From: Tubiluchus corallicola | Lineage: Eukaryota > Priapulida > Priapulimorpha > Priapulimorphida > Tubiluchidae | Direction of reading: 5' to 3' | Assembly: GCA_030141605.1 (NCBI GenBank) | Contig: JAQGDQ010000081.1 | Span: 256,001-316,000 of the forward strand | Length of the DNA stretch: 60,000 nucleotides | Shown here: one piece after another, positions 38,843 to 51,900 of the stretch | Position numbering within the stretch: position 1 is the first letter of the stretch | How the letters are laid out: the number at the start of each line of letters is the position of its first letter | Notes under the pieces: generated by a model | The model's database searches: none | What the model was told of the DNA's origin: nothing | Seen by the model: only the letters and a program-made list of their open reading frames with translations | Program-made: the position numbers and the translations under genes

Positions 38843-40329
38843 AAATTAATAATTTAAAAGTGTCAAATGGCAAGCGCAACCACTTATGGCATGTGGGACT
38901 ATGCTGTAACTCCCAAGTCGGGGAATTATGATTAGCAAAAACAGCAACCGGTCAGTTATAATAATCAGTTAAAATAAAGACAATTAATTTAATCAAACCC
39001 ATTTCCTGTTTTTTTAAGTGCTTTCTAACTAGAGGACATTAATTATTGGACAAAATCTGAATGAGAACACCGCAGAAATTTCACCAAACTGACACAAGAT
39101 ATCTTGTGTTGTATTCTTGTGCAACGAAAACAGTTAATAGCATGGAGTTCCTTAGAATTACAGTAATTAGTGGTAAGTCTGCAGGCCAATCTTGCTATTG
39201 TCTACAGAGTGCTAATCGTTTATCCTTTGCGCAGAAATTGAATTCAAAATGAAATGTTGTTGAAATATTATAGTCATACTTCTGAATTAATATTCTATGA
39301 GGATTTGTGTTTTTGATTGAACAAAGCGTTTTTGAAACACGCAAAAATCATTAAAATTCTTAGCTCGTGGGGTCTACGTTGAGATTTTAACATTTCATTG
39401 TTAGGCAGCGCCGCTCTTCGCTGCGCAGCGCAACTAAAGTACGCAATGATTATTATAGGCTACGGCTGACATACAATGTCAGACACTTCACATTTTACGT
39501 TCAGTCGAGTCAGTGATGCTAAGAAAGGAGGCTGGTTATAACCGCTGAAAGCATTGGTGTGGTTAATGTTATTTTTACCTGCTAAGCGAAGTCAAAACTT
39601 TACAGTTAAGTTGAACAGCATAGCGCTAATATTTTGTGCCGAAGCAGTTTTTGAGGACCCGGTTGTAAGGCGATAAAGAGAAGGTTGAAACGGACTGCTG
39701 TGCAACTGTGTGCAAAAAATTAGCTTATTCTGGATTCTCTTCGTTTTCGATGCCACAGTTTTGTTCATTCTCAAACAAAACAGTTCAGAAATACGTTTCT
39801 CGGCAATCTTTAAAGTGTTGTGAGTTGAAAACGACAAGAGGTTGTAACAAGTTGCTAGGGAAAACGCCTAAGCCTCTTTGTTGATTACCGATGACTGCTT
39901 TTTGTGAATTGATTAATATTATCAGACCTATGTACTGATTACTGAAACAAGGTACAGTAATTGCTCAATAATCGTGTTTTGTGAGAGGTGCCAGAAAGTA
40001 AAGAAAAGATTTCTTCAGACAAACTAAGATAGTGAGACAGAAACTGCTTAAGGTTGTTTTGTAATAAGCCGGTTAGCTTGCCAAAGGGTAAGTAAAAGAT
40101 TTTTTAACGAGATTAAGCGGGTATAGTAAGCATGAACGAATATATGTACGAAATGCTACCAGGGGCGATATTTAAGTTTTAAACTTCTAGTTAAGCTCTA
40201 GTGAAAAAACATTTTGAAGAAAAATTAATGACTGTAATTATTACTACATTTGTGTAGAGTAATTAATTACAGCTAATAAAACTCTCGCAATGGTGAAATA
40301 TTAGATTTTTTACACCTTATCGTAGTCTA
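38843..40329. other. Gene-free stretch
   Basis: Nothing coding is supported. A 12-bp perfect GC-rich palindrome, CGCTGCGCAGCG, at 39419-39430 stands out against the AT-rich background. Confidence 0.45.
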
Positions 40330-40560
40330 ACACACCACAAAGTGTTAGGTAACTTAGCAACAATGCTAACAAATTACCCATAGCTTTACGAACTGCTCGT
40401 TATATAAAACGGACAGCTATGGTCATGTCACCGTCACAATGACACATTTTTTGCGCACTTAAATATTATTGCACGGCAGAGGGTGTTAGAAATGACTATA
40501 ATAATATTAATGAAACTAATTAATTAGGCTTTTGCAGTCATTATAATAGACTTAATTCAA
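40330..40560 (+). repeat. Isolated diverged copy of the satellite core
   Basis: Begins TCTAACACACCACAAAGTG, which matches the array (TCTAACACACCACAAACAGTG). It continues GCAACAATGCTAACAAA, CTGCTCGTTATATAA and, 120 bp on, GGCAGAGGGTGTTAGAAAT. Same orientation as the main array. Confidence 0.7.
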
Positions 40561-42931
40561 ATGCAGAGCTCTATGAGTGTGAGGCTTACAAGTTATTAGT
40601 ATACATTGTTTCAAGCGAAAAGTAGGATTACCGATGTAAAACTTAATGTCATTTATTGCAACAATATCGCCCACTCTGCCTTGGTCTACTTTGCAGAGCT
40701 ATTTATTTTCTAATATAGAAATCAATCAGTTGTCTGGAATTTTGATATCAAGCCCATGCCTCCAGGGTTCAAAGCGTCGCAAAACATTTTTCAATAACTT
40801 GATATGAGTTGTTTGAACTGAATTGAACTTTTATGCCTTTTTATCAGTGCGGTTCCCTAGCTGCTACAACAGCCATCTAACGAGACAGATACAGTGTTAT
40901 CCTTGCCATGGTTGACATTCAAAGAAAGAGTCACAGTTTTAGCTCTCCACGAAGATTAATAGCAGTTTTACTGAACAAGGTTTAGGATTAATTAAAATTT
41001 CGACTAATCTCCATTCATGGGGAGAGAGAGAGCTACTCAAGGTACTAAGTGTTGTTTGTTGGGCAATATTTGTAAATTTGTGTTTTGGCTTTGTTTTCTA
41101 TGCCCTGGGGGCTTCAAGGTCAGGCATTTGTAAACTATGTATGGTTGTCATAGATCTATATCGCACAGCGATTTCGATTTCTAGATCTTTGTAATGCATA
41201 CACCGAAATAATGACACGCATGTCAATCAAGCCTAAATATACCTACGTACCTACAACTGCACGATTAAACCGCAAGATAATCAATTATTTAGAAGCAGCC
41301 GCTGGTGCCTAAGCTAGACTAGGTTTTAAATGGGACACCGACATTCGCCGGGCAGGTTAATGAGAATTACAGAACAACATTGGAGTGACACGCGACGGTG
41401 GCCTTTCTTGCCTGATTTGCGGATAACATGCTGTCATTACGACAACAGTACGGCAGCCTCTGTAATTGTGTAATTAAGCCTAGCAACAAGAAATCAGTAA
41501 TCTCAGAACTTGATAACCATAGACAAAGGAGAGTTAAAGACAGAATATAGGAAAATTTCTGTATTGGGTGGGGTGGGGTAGCGGTGGCGTGGATGAGCAG
41601 GAGCAGGAGCAGCAACAATAACAACATTGACAGTGATAATAGCAGCTTCAGTGACAACAGCAAAGTTAAAAAAAGTAAATGATAAATTTTGGACGAGGTC
41701 ATTAACAAAATTAATAATGACCTCGGCTAAGAATGTTAAAATATTGACAATTCCATCCATCCATTAAGCTGTACCCAGGCGGTAAACTTTAACTTTTTGT
41801 TCTTGTATCAGTTTTTCTATGGCTTTTTTCTGTAGTTGCTTTTACTATGGCGGTATTAGGAAGACTCCGACATGTAGGGTTAAACCTTACTATATACTTA
41901 GCAGCAACGTTCAACAGTAGCAATTAAGAATAAAAGGAACATCAACAACGACAGCGATAGAAAAAATGTCAGTAGCACTAGTTGAAGATTGTGTTACCAG
42001 CAGCAATAAAAAAGCGTGCGGCAAGAGACAGCAACAGTGACACCATGTAACAGCACGCGTAAGTAAATGATCAACAACGAAACGATATATTGTGACAATA
42101 ATGGCACTAATACAAGAGGAAAAAGTAACGGATCGGTTTCTACAGTAGCAGCAGCGGCAACAGTGACTGCAATGGGTGGTAGCAACAGCTGTAAAATGAA
42201 CCAACAATAAATTAGCAACAAAAGGTTACACTTTCCTCAACTGATAAATAAAGCTGCATTGTGCTTATAAGCAAAACCTTATTTTTATATGCAATCTAAT
42301 AAAAACATGTAATAAACACAGTAAAAAGGATTATAAGATATGTAAAAATCCTATAACAAAAAGTTAATTATTTCCTGTCATGTATTCACTTATCGTGAGC
42401 TTGAATTTATATGAATTGGAAAACTATTTCTCGATTGGCTGAAATTGTCACCATGTTGTCTAGGTCATTTTCGAACCAACGCTCGGAAGTTTAAAAGCTG
42501 TGTTTTGACACTTTGTAATTACCACCTGTCTTTATACTGCTTTAACAAGATAGTGCCGACTGTGCATTCTAGATCACGGTTTTCGTTTCCATGGTGATGA
42601 TTGAGGGTGTAGTTCAGGGGTACCCGGAGGTACGGAATTTGGCATTCTGCTATAAAATATGATTACTGGCCTTAGGCCAGTGCAAAGGAGAGATTCATGG
42701 AAATGACATAGGGTTGATAAAATTGTAGGAGTAAAGTGCGCGGCATTAAGTCAGTATGGGTGCTTAGTTTGTTATACGTTAAAGCCATTAACAAACTTAC
42801 AGTTTCAGCAATAGCAGTAGCAACTAGCAACGACGACGACGACGACAACAACAACAACACAGCCCCTGCTTATACCGGGCCTCACTTAGCGCTGTACATT
42901 TTTGCTTCTAAGTGACGCTGCAATAGCTGCA
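40561..42931. other. Gene-free stretch before the array
   Basis: Contains AGC/AAC-rich low-complexity sequence at about 41590-41660 and 41930-42200, which gives spurious open frames in several frames. A short G-rich run lies at 41565-41600, and a (GAC)n(AAC)n tract at 42826-42857. No gene supported. Confidence 0.5.
42826..42857. repeat. (ACG)n(ACA)n tract next to the array
   Basis: GAC repeats followed by AAC repeats, 75 bp before the array begins. It resembles the GAC/GAT-plus-CAA tract found inside long-type array units. Confidence 0.8.
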
Positions 42932-45900
42932 CATGCCATAGATTAGCATTGGAGCATCAAGGTGTTCTGATCTGTGGGGTCAGACTTTTGATCGTTTGGG
43001 CGTATTGTAATTATATAATTATGTAAGAAGCTGGCTATTATCAGACTGGTTGCCATTTGCATTTTCGGTCTTTCAGCAAACAATTTTAGACATTGCATAT
43101 AAACATAGCACTCATTTTTGAGAAAGCTACTATATTAATTGACAATGAACCCAAAAAATATTTTGTTTTGAAAGTGAAATACTAGTGAAAATTTGCTTAA
43201 CTCCGCAAAAATTTAATGGCGGCAACTTTATTGCAGTGTTTTCTGATTATGCCATTGCTTTTACTTTTTATGATTGATGACACAGTGTAGAAGTTTTCGT
43301 GCATTTGTTAGTTCTAACACACCACAAACAGTGCTGAATAAGTTATCACAACAATGCTAACACACTGTCAACAGTTCAGTTGGTTGCTTGTATATTACCT
43401 GGATAGATCAATATGATGTTATATAATAATAATAATATCGCTTTTCTCTATTTTTGTGCACCTGTATGCTACATTATGGCAACGGGTGTTAAAATTAATA
43501 AACAAAATTCATTACTTATCGTGTGGTCAGGTTCAGTTGTAGTTCTTGATATGCATTTTGACTTTCAAAGATCATATTTTTTATGATGTCTGTTGCATAA
43601 CTGGACGAGAGAGAGACCCAAAACATGTGTAGTACTGTGTAAGGCACATATTGTGGTGAAGCAGTAAGTGCCATTGAGTTGTGGTTCAGCGTCAAAGTTC
43701 GGAACGGCAGAAACTGTGAAGAGATTGACGACGATGATGACGACACCTTTGTCAGAGGCAGCAACGGTAGTGCCAATGGATTGCGGTACTTACTTGAGTG
43801 CATGAGGATTTGGCAGAACATTATGGAAGGGGTGGTTAGAAAGTGCAATTTACCCCAGTCTGATTTAAAGCTTTTTCAGTGAATAAAAAAGCTAGATATG
43901 TGTATTTGACTACGAAATATGGAGTTTCAATGAGCTTGCTGGATTAACATGCCATGCCATAGATTAGCATTGGAGCATCAAGGTGTTCTGATCTGTGGTC
44001 AGATTTTTGATAGTTTGGGCGTATTGTAATTTTACAATTACGTAAGAAGCTGGCTATTATCAGACTGGTTGCCATTTGCATTTTCAGTCTTTTAGCAAAC
44101 AATTTTAGACATTGCATATAAACATAGTACTCATTTTTGAGAAAGCTACTATATTAATTGATAATAAACCAAAAAATATATTTTGTTTTGAAAGTGAAAT
44201 ACTAATGAAAATTTGCTTAACTCCACAAAAATTTAATGGCGGCAAGTTTATTGCAGTGTTTTCTGATTATGCCCTTGCTTTTACTTTTTATGATTGATGA
44301 CACAGTGTAGAAATTTTTCTGCATTTGTTAGTTCTAATACACCACAAACAGTGCCGAATAAGTCATCACAACAATGCTAACACACTGTCAACAGTTTAGT
44401 TGGTTGCTTGTATATTACCTGGATAGATCAAGATGATGTTATATAATAATAATAACGCATCTCTCTATTTTTGGTGCACCTGTATGCTACATTATGGCAA
44501 CGGGTGTTAAAATTAATAAAAACAATTCATTACTTACCGTGTGGTCAGGTTCAGTTATTGTTCTTGATATGCATTTTGACTTTCAAAGATCATATTTTTT
44601 ATGATGTCTGTTGCATAACTGGACCAGAGAGAGAGACCCAAAACATGTGTAGTACTGTGTAAGGCACATATTGTGGTGAAGCATTAAGTGCCATTGAGTT
44701 GTGGTTCAGCGTCAAAGTTCGGAACGGCAGAAACTGTGAAGAGATTGACGACGATGATGACGACACCTTTGTCAGAGGCAGCAACGGTAGTGCCAATGGA
44801 TTGCGGTACTTACTTGAGTGCATGAGGATTTGGCAGAACATTATGGAAGGGGTGGTTAGAAAGTGGAATTTACCCCAGTCTGATTTAAAGCTTTTTCAGT
44901 GAATAAAAAACCTAGATAGGTATTTGACTACGAAATATGGAGTTTCAATGAGCTTGCTGGATTAACATGCCATGCCATAGATTAGCATTGGAGCATCAAG
45001 GTGTTGTGTTCTGTGGTCAGATTTTTGATAGTTTGGGCGTATTGTAATTTTACAATTACGTAAGAAGCTGGCTATTATCAGACTGGTTGCCATTTGCATT
45101 TTCGGTCTTTCAGCAAAAAATTTTTAGACATTACATATAAACATAGTACTCATTTTTGAGAAAGCTACTATATTAATTGATAATAAACCAAAAAATATTT
45201 TGTTTTGAAAGTGAAATACTAGTGAAAATTTGCTTAACTCCACAAAAATTTAATGGCGGCAACTTTATTGCAGTGTTTTCTGATTATGCCATTGCTTTTA
45301 CTTTTTATGATTGATGACACAGTGTAGAAGTTTTCGTGCATTTGTTAGTTCTAACACACCACAAACAGTGCTGAATAAGTTATCACAACAATGCTAACAC
45401 ACTGTCAACAGTTCAGTTGGTTGCTTGTATATTACCTGGATAGATCAATATGATGTTATATAATAATAATAATATGATATCGCTCTTTTCTATTTTTGTG
45501 CACCTGTATGCTACAATATGGCTACGGGTGTTAAAATTAATAGAAACAATTCATTACTTACAGTGTGGTCAGGTTCAGTTATAGTTCTTGATATGCATTT
45601 TGACTTTCAAAGATCATATTTTTTATGATGTCTGTTGCATAACTGGACCAGAGAGAGAGAGACCCAAAACATGTGTAGTACTGTGTAAGGCACATATTGT
45701 GGTGAAGCAGTAAGTGCCATTGAGTTGTGGTTCAGCGTCAAAGTTTGGAACGGCAGAACTGTGAAGAGATTGACGACGATGATGATGACAACAACAACAA
45801 CATGAAAAACACCTTTGTCAGAGGCAGCAACGGTAGCGCCAATGGATTGCGGAACTTACTTGAGTGCATGATGATTTGGCAGAATATTATGGAAGGGGTG

Positions 45901-48900
45901 GTTAGAAGGTGGAATTTACCCCAGCCTGATTTAAAGCTTTTTCAGTGAATAAAAAAGCTAGACAGGTATTTGACTACGAAATATGGAGTTTCAATGAGCT
46001 TACTGGATTAACATGCCATGCCATAGATTAGCATTGGAGCATCAAGGTGTTCTGATCTGTGGTCAGATTTTTGATAGTTTGTGCGTATTGTAATTTTACA
46101 ATTACGTAAGAAGCTGGCTATTATCAGACTTGTTGCCATTTGCATTTTCGTCTTTCAGCAAACAATTTTAGACATTGCATATAAACATAGCACTCATTTT
46201 TGAGAAAGCTACTATATTAATTGATAATGAACCAAAAAAATATTTTGTTTTGAAAGTGAAATACTAGTGAAAATTTGCTTAACTCCACAAAAATTTAATG
46301 GCGGCTACTTTATTGCAGTGTTTTCTGATTATGCCCTTGCTTTTACTTTTTATGATTGATGACACAGTGTAGAAGTTTTCGTGCATTTGTTAGTTCTAAC
46401 ACACCACAAACAGTGCTGAATAAGTTATCACAACAATGCTAACACACTGTCAACAGTTTAGTTGGTTGTTTGTATATTACCTGGATAGTTCAAGATGATG
46501 TTATATAATAATAATAATATGATATAGCTCTTTTCTATTTTTGTGCACCTGTATGCTACATTATGGCTACGGGTGTTAAAATTAATAAAAACAATTCATT
46601 ACTTACAGTGTGGTCAGGTTCAGTTATAGTTCTTGATATGCATTTTGACTTTCAAAGATCATATTTTTATGATGTCTGTTGCATAACTGGACCAGAGAGA
46701 GATCCAAAACATCTGTAGTACTGTGTAAGGCACATATTGTGGTGAAGCAGTAAGGGCCATTGAGTTGTGGTTCAGCGTCAAAGTTCGGAACGGCAGAAAC
46801 TGTGAAGAGATTGACGACGATGATGACGACACCTTTGTCAGAGGCAGCAACGGTAGTGCCAATGGATTGCGGTACTTACTTGAGTGCATGAGGATTTGGC
46901 AGAACATTATGGAAGGGGTGGTAGAAGGTGGAATTTACCCCAGCCTGATTTAAAGCTTTTTCAGTGAATAAAAAAGCTAGATAGGTATTTGACTACGAAA
47001 TATGGAGTTTCAATGAGCTTACTGGATTAACATGCCATGCCATAGATTAGCATTGGAGCATCAAGGTGTTCTGATCTGTGGTCAGATTTTTGATAGTTTG
47101 TGCGTATTGTAATTTTACAATTACGTAAGAAGCTGGCTATTATCAGACTTGTTGCCATTTGCATTTTCGTCTTTCAGCAAACAATTTTAGACATTGCATA
47201 TAAACATAGCACTCATTTTTGAGAAAGCTACTATATTAATTGATAATGAACCAAAAAAATATTTTGTTTTGAAAGTGAAATACTAGTGAAAATTTGCTTA
47301 ACTCCACAAAAATTTAATGGCGGCTACTTTATTGCAGTGTTTTCTGATTATGCCCTTGCTTTTACTTTTTATGATTGATGACACAGTGTAGAAGTTTTCG
47401 TGCATTTGTTAGTTCTAACACACCACAAACAGTGCTGAATAAGTTATCACAACAATGCTAACACACTGTCAACAGTTCAGTTGGTTGCTTGTATATTACC
47501 TGGATAGATCAATATGATGTTATATAATAATAATAATATGATATCGCTCTTTTCTATTTTTGTGCACCTGTATGCTACATTATGGCTACGGGTGTTAAAA
47601 TTAATAAAAACAATTCATTACTTACAGTGTGGTCAGGTTCAGTTATAGTTCTTGATATGCATTTTGACTTTCAAAGATCATATTTTTTATGATGTCTGTT
47701 GCATAACTGGACCAGAGAGAGAGACCCAAAACATGTGTAGTACTGTGTAAGGCAAATATTGTGGTGAAGCAGTAAGTGCCATTGAGTTGTGGTTCAGCGT
47801 CAAAGTTCGGAACGGCAGAAACTGTGAAGAGATTGACGACGATGATGACGACACCTTTGTCAGAGGCAGCAACGGTAGTGCCAATGGATTGCGGTACTTA
47901 CTTGAGTGCATGAGGATTTGGCAGAACATTATGGAAGGGGTGGTAGAAGGTGGAATTTACCCCAGCCTGATTTAAAGCTTTTTCAGTGAATAAAAAAGCT
48001 AGATAGGTATTTGACTACGAAATATGGAGTTTCAATGAGCTTACTGGATTAACATGCCATGCCATAGATTAGCATTGGAGCATCAAGGTGTTCTGATCTG
48101 TGGTCAGATTTTTGATAGTTTGGGCGTATTGTAATTTTACAATTACGTAAGAAGCTGGCTATTATCAGACTTGTTGCCATTTGCATTTTCGTCTTTCAGC
48201 AAACAATTTTAGACATTGCATATAAACATAGCACTCATTTTTGAGAAAGCTACTATATTAATTGATAATGAACCAAAAAAATATTTTGTTTTGAAAGTGA
48301 AATACTAGTGAAAATTTGCTTAACTCCACAAAAATTTAATGGCGGCTACTTTATTGCAGTGTTTTCTGATTATGCCCTTGCTTTTACTTTTTATGATTGA
48401 TGACACAGTGTAGAAGTTTTCGTGCATTTGTTAGTTCTAACACACCACAAACAGTGCTGAATAAGTTATCACAACAATGCTAACACACTGTCAACAGTTC
48501 AGTTGGTTGCTTGTATATTACCTGGATAGATCAATATGATGTTATATAATAATAATAATATGATATCGCTCTTTTCTATTTTTGTGCACCTGTATGCTAC
48601 ATTATGGCTACGGGTGTTAAAATTAATAAAAACAATTCATTACTTACAGTGTGGTCAGGTTCAGTTATAGTTCTTGATATGCATTTTGACTTTCAAAGAT
48701 CATATTTTTTATGATGTCTGTTGCATAACTGGACCAGAGAGAGAGACCCAAAACATGTGTAGTACTGTGTAAGGCACATATTGTGGTGAAGCAGTAAGTG
48801 CCATTGAGTTGTGGTTCAGCGTCAAAGTTCGGAACGGCAGAAACTGTGAAGAGATTGACGACGATGATGATGACAACAACAACAACATGAAAAACACCTT

Positions 48901-51900
48901 TGTCAGAGGCAGCAACGGTAGCGCCAATGGATTGCGGAACTTACTTGAGTGCATGAGGATTTGGCAGAATATTATGGAAGGGGTGGTTAGAAGGTGGAAT
49001 TTACCCCAGCCTGATTTAAAGCTTTTTCAGTGAATAAAAAAGCTAGATAGGTATTTGACTACGAAATATGGAGTTTCAATGAGCTTACTGGATTAACATG
49101 CCATGCCATAGATTAGCATTGGAGCATCAAGGTGTTCTGATCTGTGGTCAGATTTTTGATAGTTTGGGCGTATTGTAATTTTACAATTACGGAAGAAGCT
49201 GGCTATTATCAGACTTGTTGCCATTTGCATTTTCGTCTTTCAGCATACAATTTTAGACATTGCATATAAACATAGCACTCATTTTTGAGAAAGCTACTAT
49301 ATTAATTGATAATGAACCAAAAAAATATTTTGTTTTGAAAGTGAAATACTAGTGAAAATTTGCTTAACTTCACAAAAATTTAATGGCAGCTACTTTATTG
49401 CAGTGTTTTCTGATTATGCCCTTGCTTTTACTTTTTATGATTGATGACACAGCGTAGAAGTTTTCGTGCATTTGTTAGTTCTAACACACCACAAACAGTG
49501 CTGAATAAGTTATCACAACAATGCTAACACACTGTCAACAGTTTAGTTGGTTGCTTGTATATTACCTGGATAGATCAAGATGATGTTATATAATAATAAT
49601 AATATGATATAGCTCTTTTCTATTTTTGTGCACCTGTATGCTACATTATGGCTACGGGTGTTAAAATTAATAAAAACAATTCATTACTTACAGTGTGGTC
49701 AGGTTCAGTTATAGTTCTTGATATGCATTTTGACTTTCAAAGATCATATTTTTTATGATGTCTGTTGCATAACTGGACCAGAGAGAGAGACCCAAAACAT
49801 GTGTAGTACTGTGTAAGGCACATATTGTGGTGAAGCAGTAAGTGCGATTGAGTTGTGGTTCAGCGTCAAAGTTCGGAACGGCAGAAACTGTGAAGAGATT
49901 GACGACGATGATGATGACAACAACAACAACATGAAAAACACCTTTGTCAGAGGCAGCAACGGTAGCGCCAATGGATTGCGGAACTTACTTGAGGGCATGA
50001 GGATTTGGCAGAATATTATGGAAGGGGTGGTAGAAGGTGGAATTTACCCCAGCCTGATTTAAAGCTTTTTCAGTGAATAAAAAAGCTAGATAGGTATTTG
50101 ACTACGAAATATGGAGTTTCAATGAGCTTACTGGATTAACATGCCATGCCATAGATTAGCATTGGAGCATCAAGGTGTTCTGATCTGTGGTCAGATTTTT
50201 GATAGTTTGGGCGTATTGTAATTTTACAATTACGGAAGAAGCTGGCTATTATCAGACTTGTTGCCATTTGCATTTTCGTCTTTCAGCAAACAATTTTAGA
50301 CATTGCATATAAACATAGCACTCATTTTTGAGAAAGCTACTATATTAATTGATAATGAACCAAAAAAAATATTTTGTTTTGAAAGTGAAATACTAGTGAA
50401 AATTAGCTTAACTCCACAAAAATTTAATGGCGGCTACTTTATTGCAGTGTTTTCTGATTATGCCCTTGCTTTTACTTTTTATGATTGATGACACAGTGTA
50501 GAAGTTTTCGTGCATTTGTTAGTTCTAACACACCACAAACAGTGCTGAATAAGTTATCACAACAATGCTAACACACTGTCAACAGTTTAGTTGGTTGCTT
50601 GTATATTACCTGGATAGATCAAGATGATGTTATATAATAATAATAACGCATCTCTCTATTTTTGGTGCACCTGTATGCTACATTATGGCAACGGGTGTTA
50701 AAATTAATAAAAACAATTCATTACTTACCATGTGGTCAGGTTCAGTTATTGTTCTTGATATGCATTTTGACTTTCAAAGATCATATTTTTTATGATGTCT
50801 GTTGCATAACTGGACCAGAGAGAGAGAGATCCAAAACATCTGTAGTACTGTGTAAGGCACATATTGTGGTGAAGCAGTAAGTGCCATTGAGTTGTGGTTC
50901 AGCGTCAAAGTTCGGAACGGCAGAAACTGTGAAGAGATTGACGACGATGATGACGACACCTTTGTCAGAGGCAGCAACAGTAGTGCCAATGGATTGCGGA
51001 ACTTACTCTAGTGCATGAGGATTTGGCAGAACATTATGGAAGGGGTGGTTAGAAAGTGGAATTTACCCCAGTCTGATTTAAAGCTTTTTCAGTGAATAAA
51101 AAAGCTAGATAGGTATTTGACTACGAAATATGGAGTTTCAATGAGCTTACTGGATTAACATGCCATGCCATAGATTAGCATTGGAGCATCAAGGTGTTCT
51201 GATCTGTGGTCAGATTTTTGATAGTTTGGGCATATTGTAATTTTACAATTACGTAAGAAGCTGGCTATTATCGGACTGGTTGCCACTTGCATTTTCGGTC
51301 TTTCAGCAAAAAATTTTAGACATTACATATAAACATAGAACTCATTTTTGAGAAAGCTACTATATTAATTGATAATAAACCAAAAAATATTTTGTTTTGA
51401 AAGTGAAATACTAGTGAAAATTTGCTTAACTCCACAAAAATTTAATGGCGGCAACTTTATTGCAGTGTTTTCTGATTATGCCATTGTTTTTACTTTTTAT
51501 GATTGATGACACAGTGTAGAAGTTTTCGTGCATTTGTTAGTTCTAACACACCACAAACAGTGCTGAATAAGTTATCACAACAATGCTAACACACTGTCAA
51601 CAGTTCAGTTGGTTGCTTGTATATTACCTGGATAGATCAATATGATGTTATATAATAATAATAATATGATATAGCTCTTTTCTATTTTTGTGCACCTGTA
51701 TGCTACATTATGGCTACGGGTGTTAAAATTAATAAAAACAATTCATTACTTACAGTGTGGTCAGGTTCAGTTATAGTTCTTGATATGCATTTTGACTTTC
51801 AAAGATCATATTTTTTATGATGTCTGTTGCATAACTGGACCAGAGAGAGAGACCCAAAACATGTGTAGTACTGTGTAAGGCACATATTGTGGTGAAGCAG

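Noticed and set aside
41565-41600. G-quadruplex
   Set aside because: Only three runs of three or more G followed by GG pairs. Too weak to call.
41367-42221. Leu- and Ser-rich minus-strand frames as membrane proteins
   Set aside because: They arise from AGC/AAC simple repeats read on the opposite strand and are open in several frames at once.
43679-43882. Plus-strand frame in each satellite unit as a real repeated gene
   Set aside because: It begins at TTG, not ATG, is broken by frameshifts or stops in at least five units, and shows no recognisable domain.
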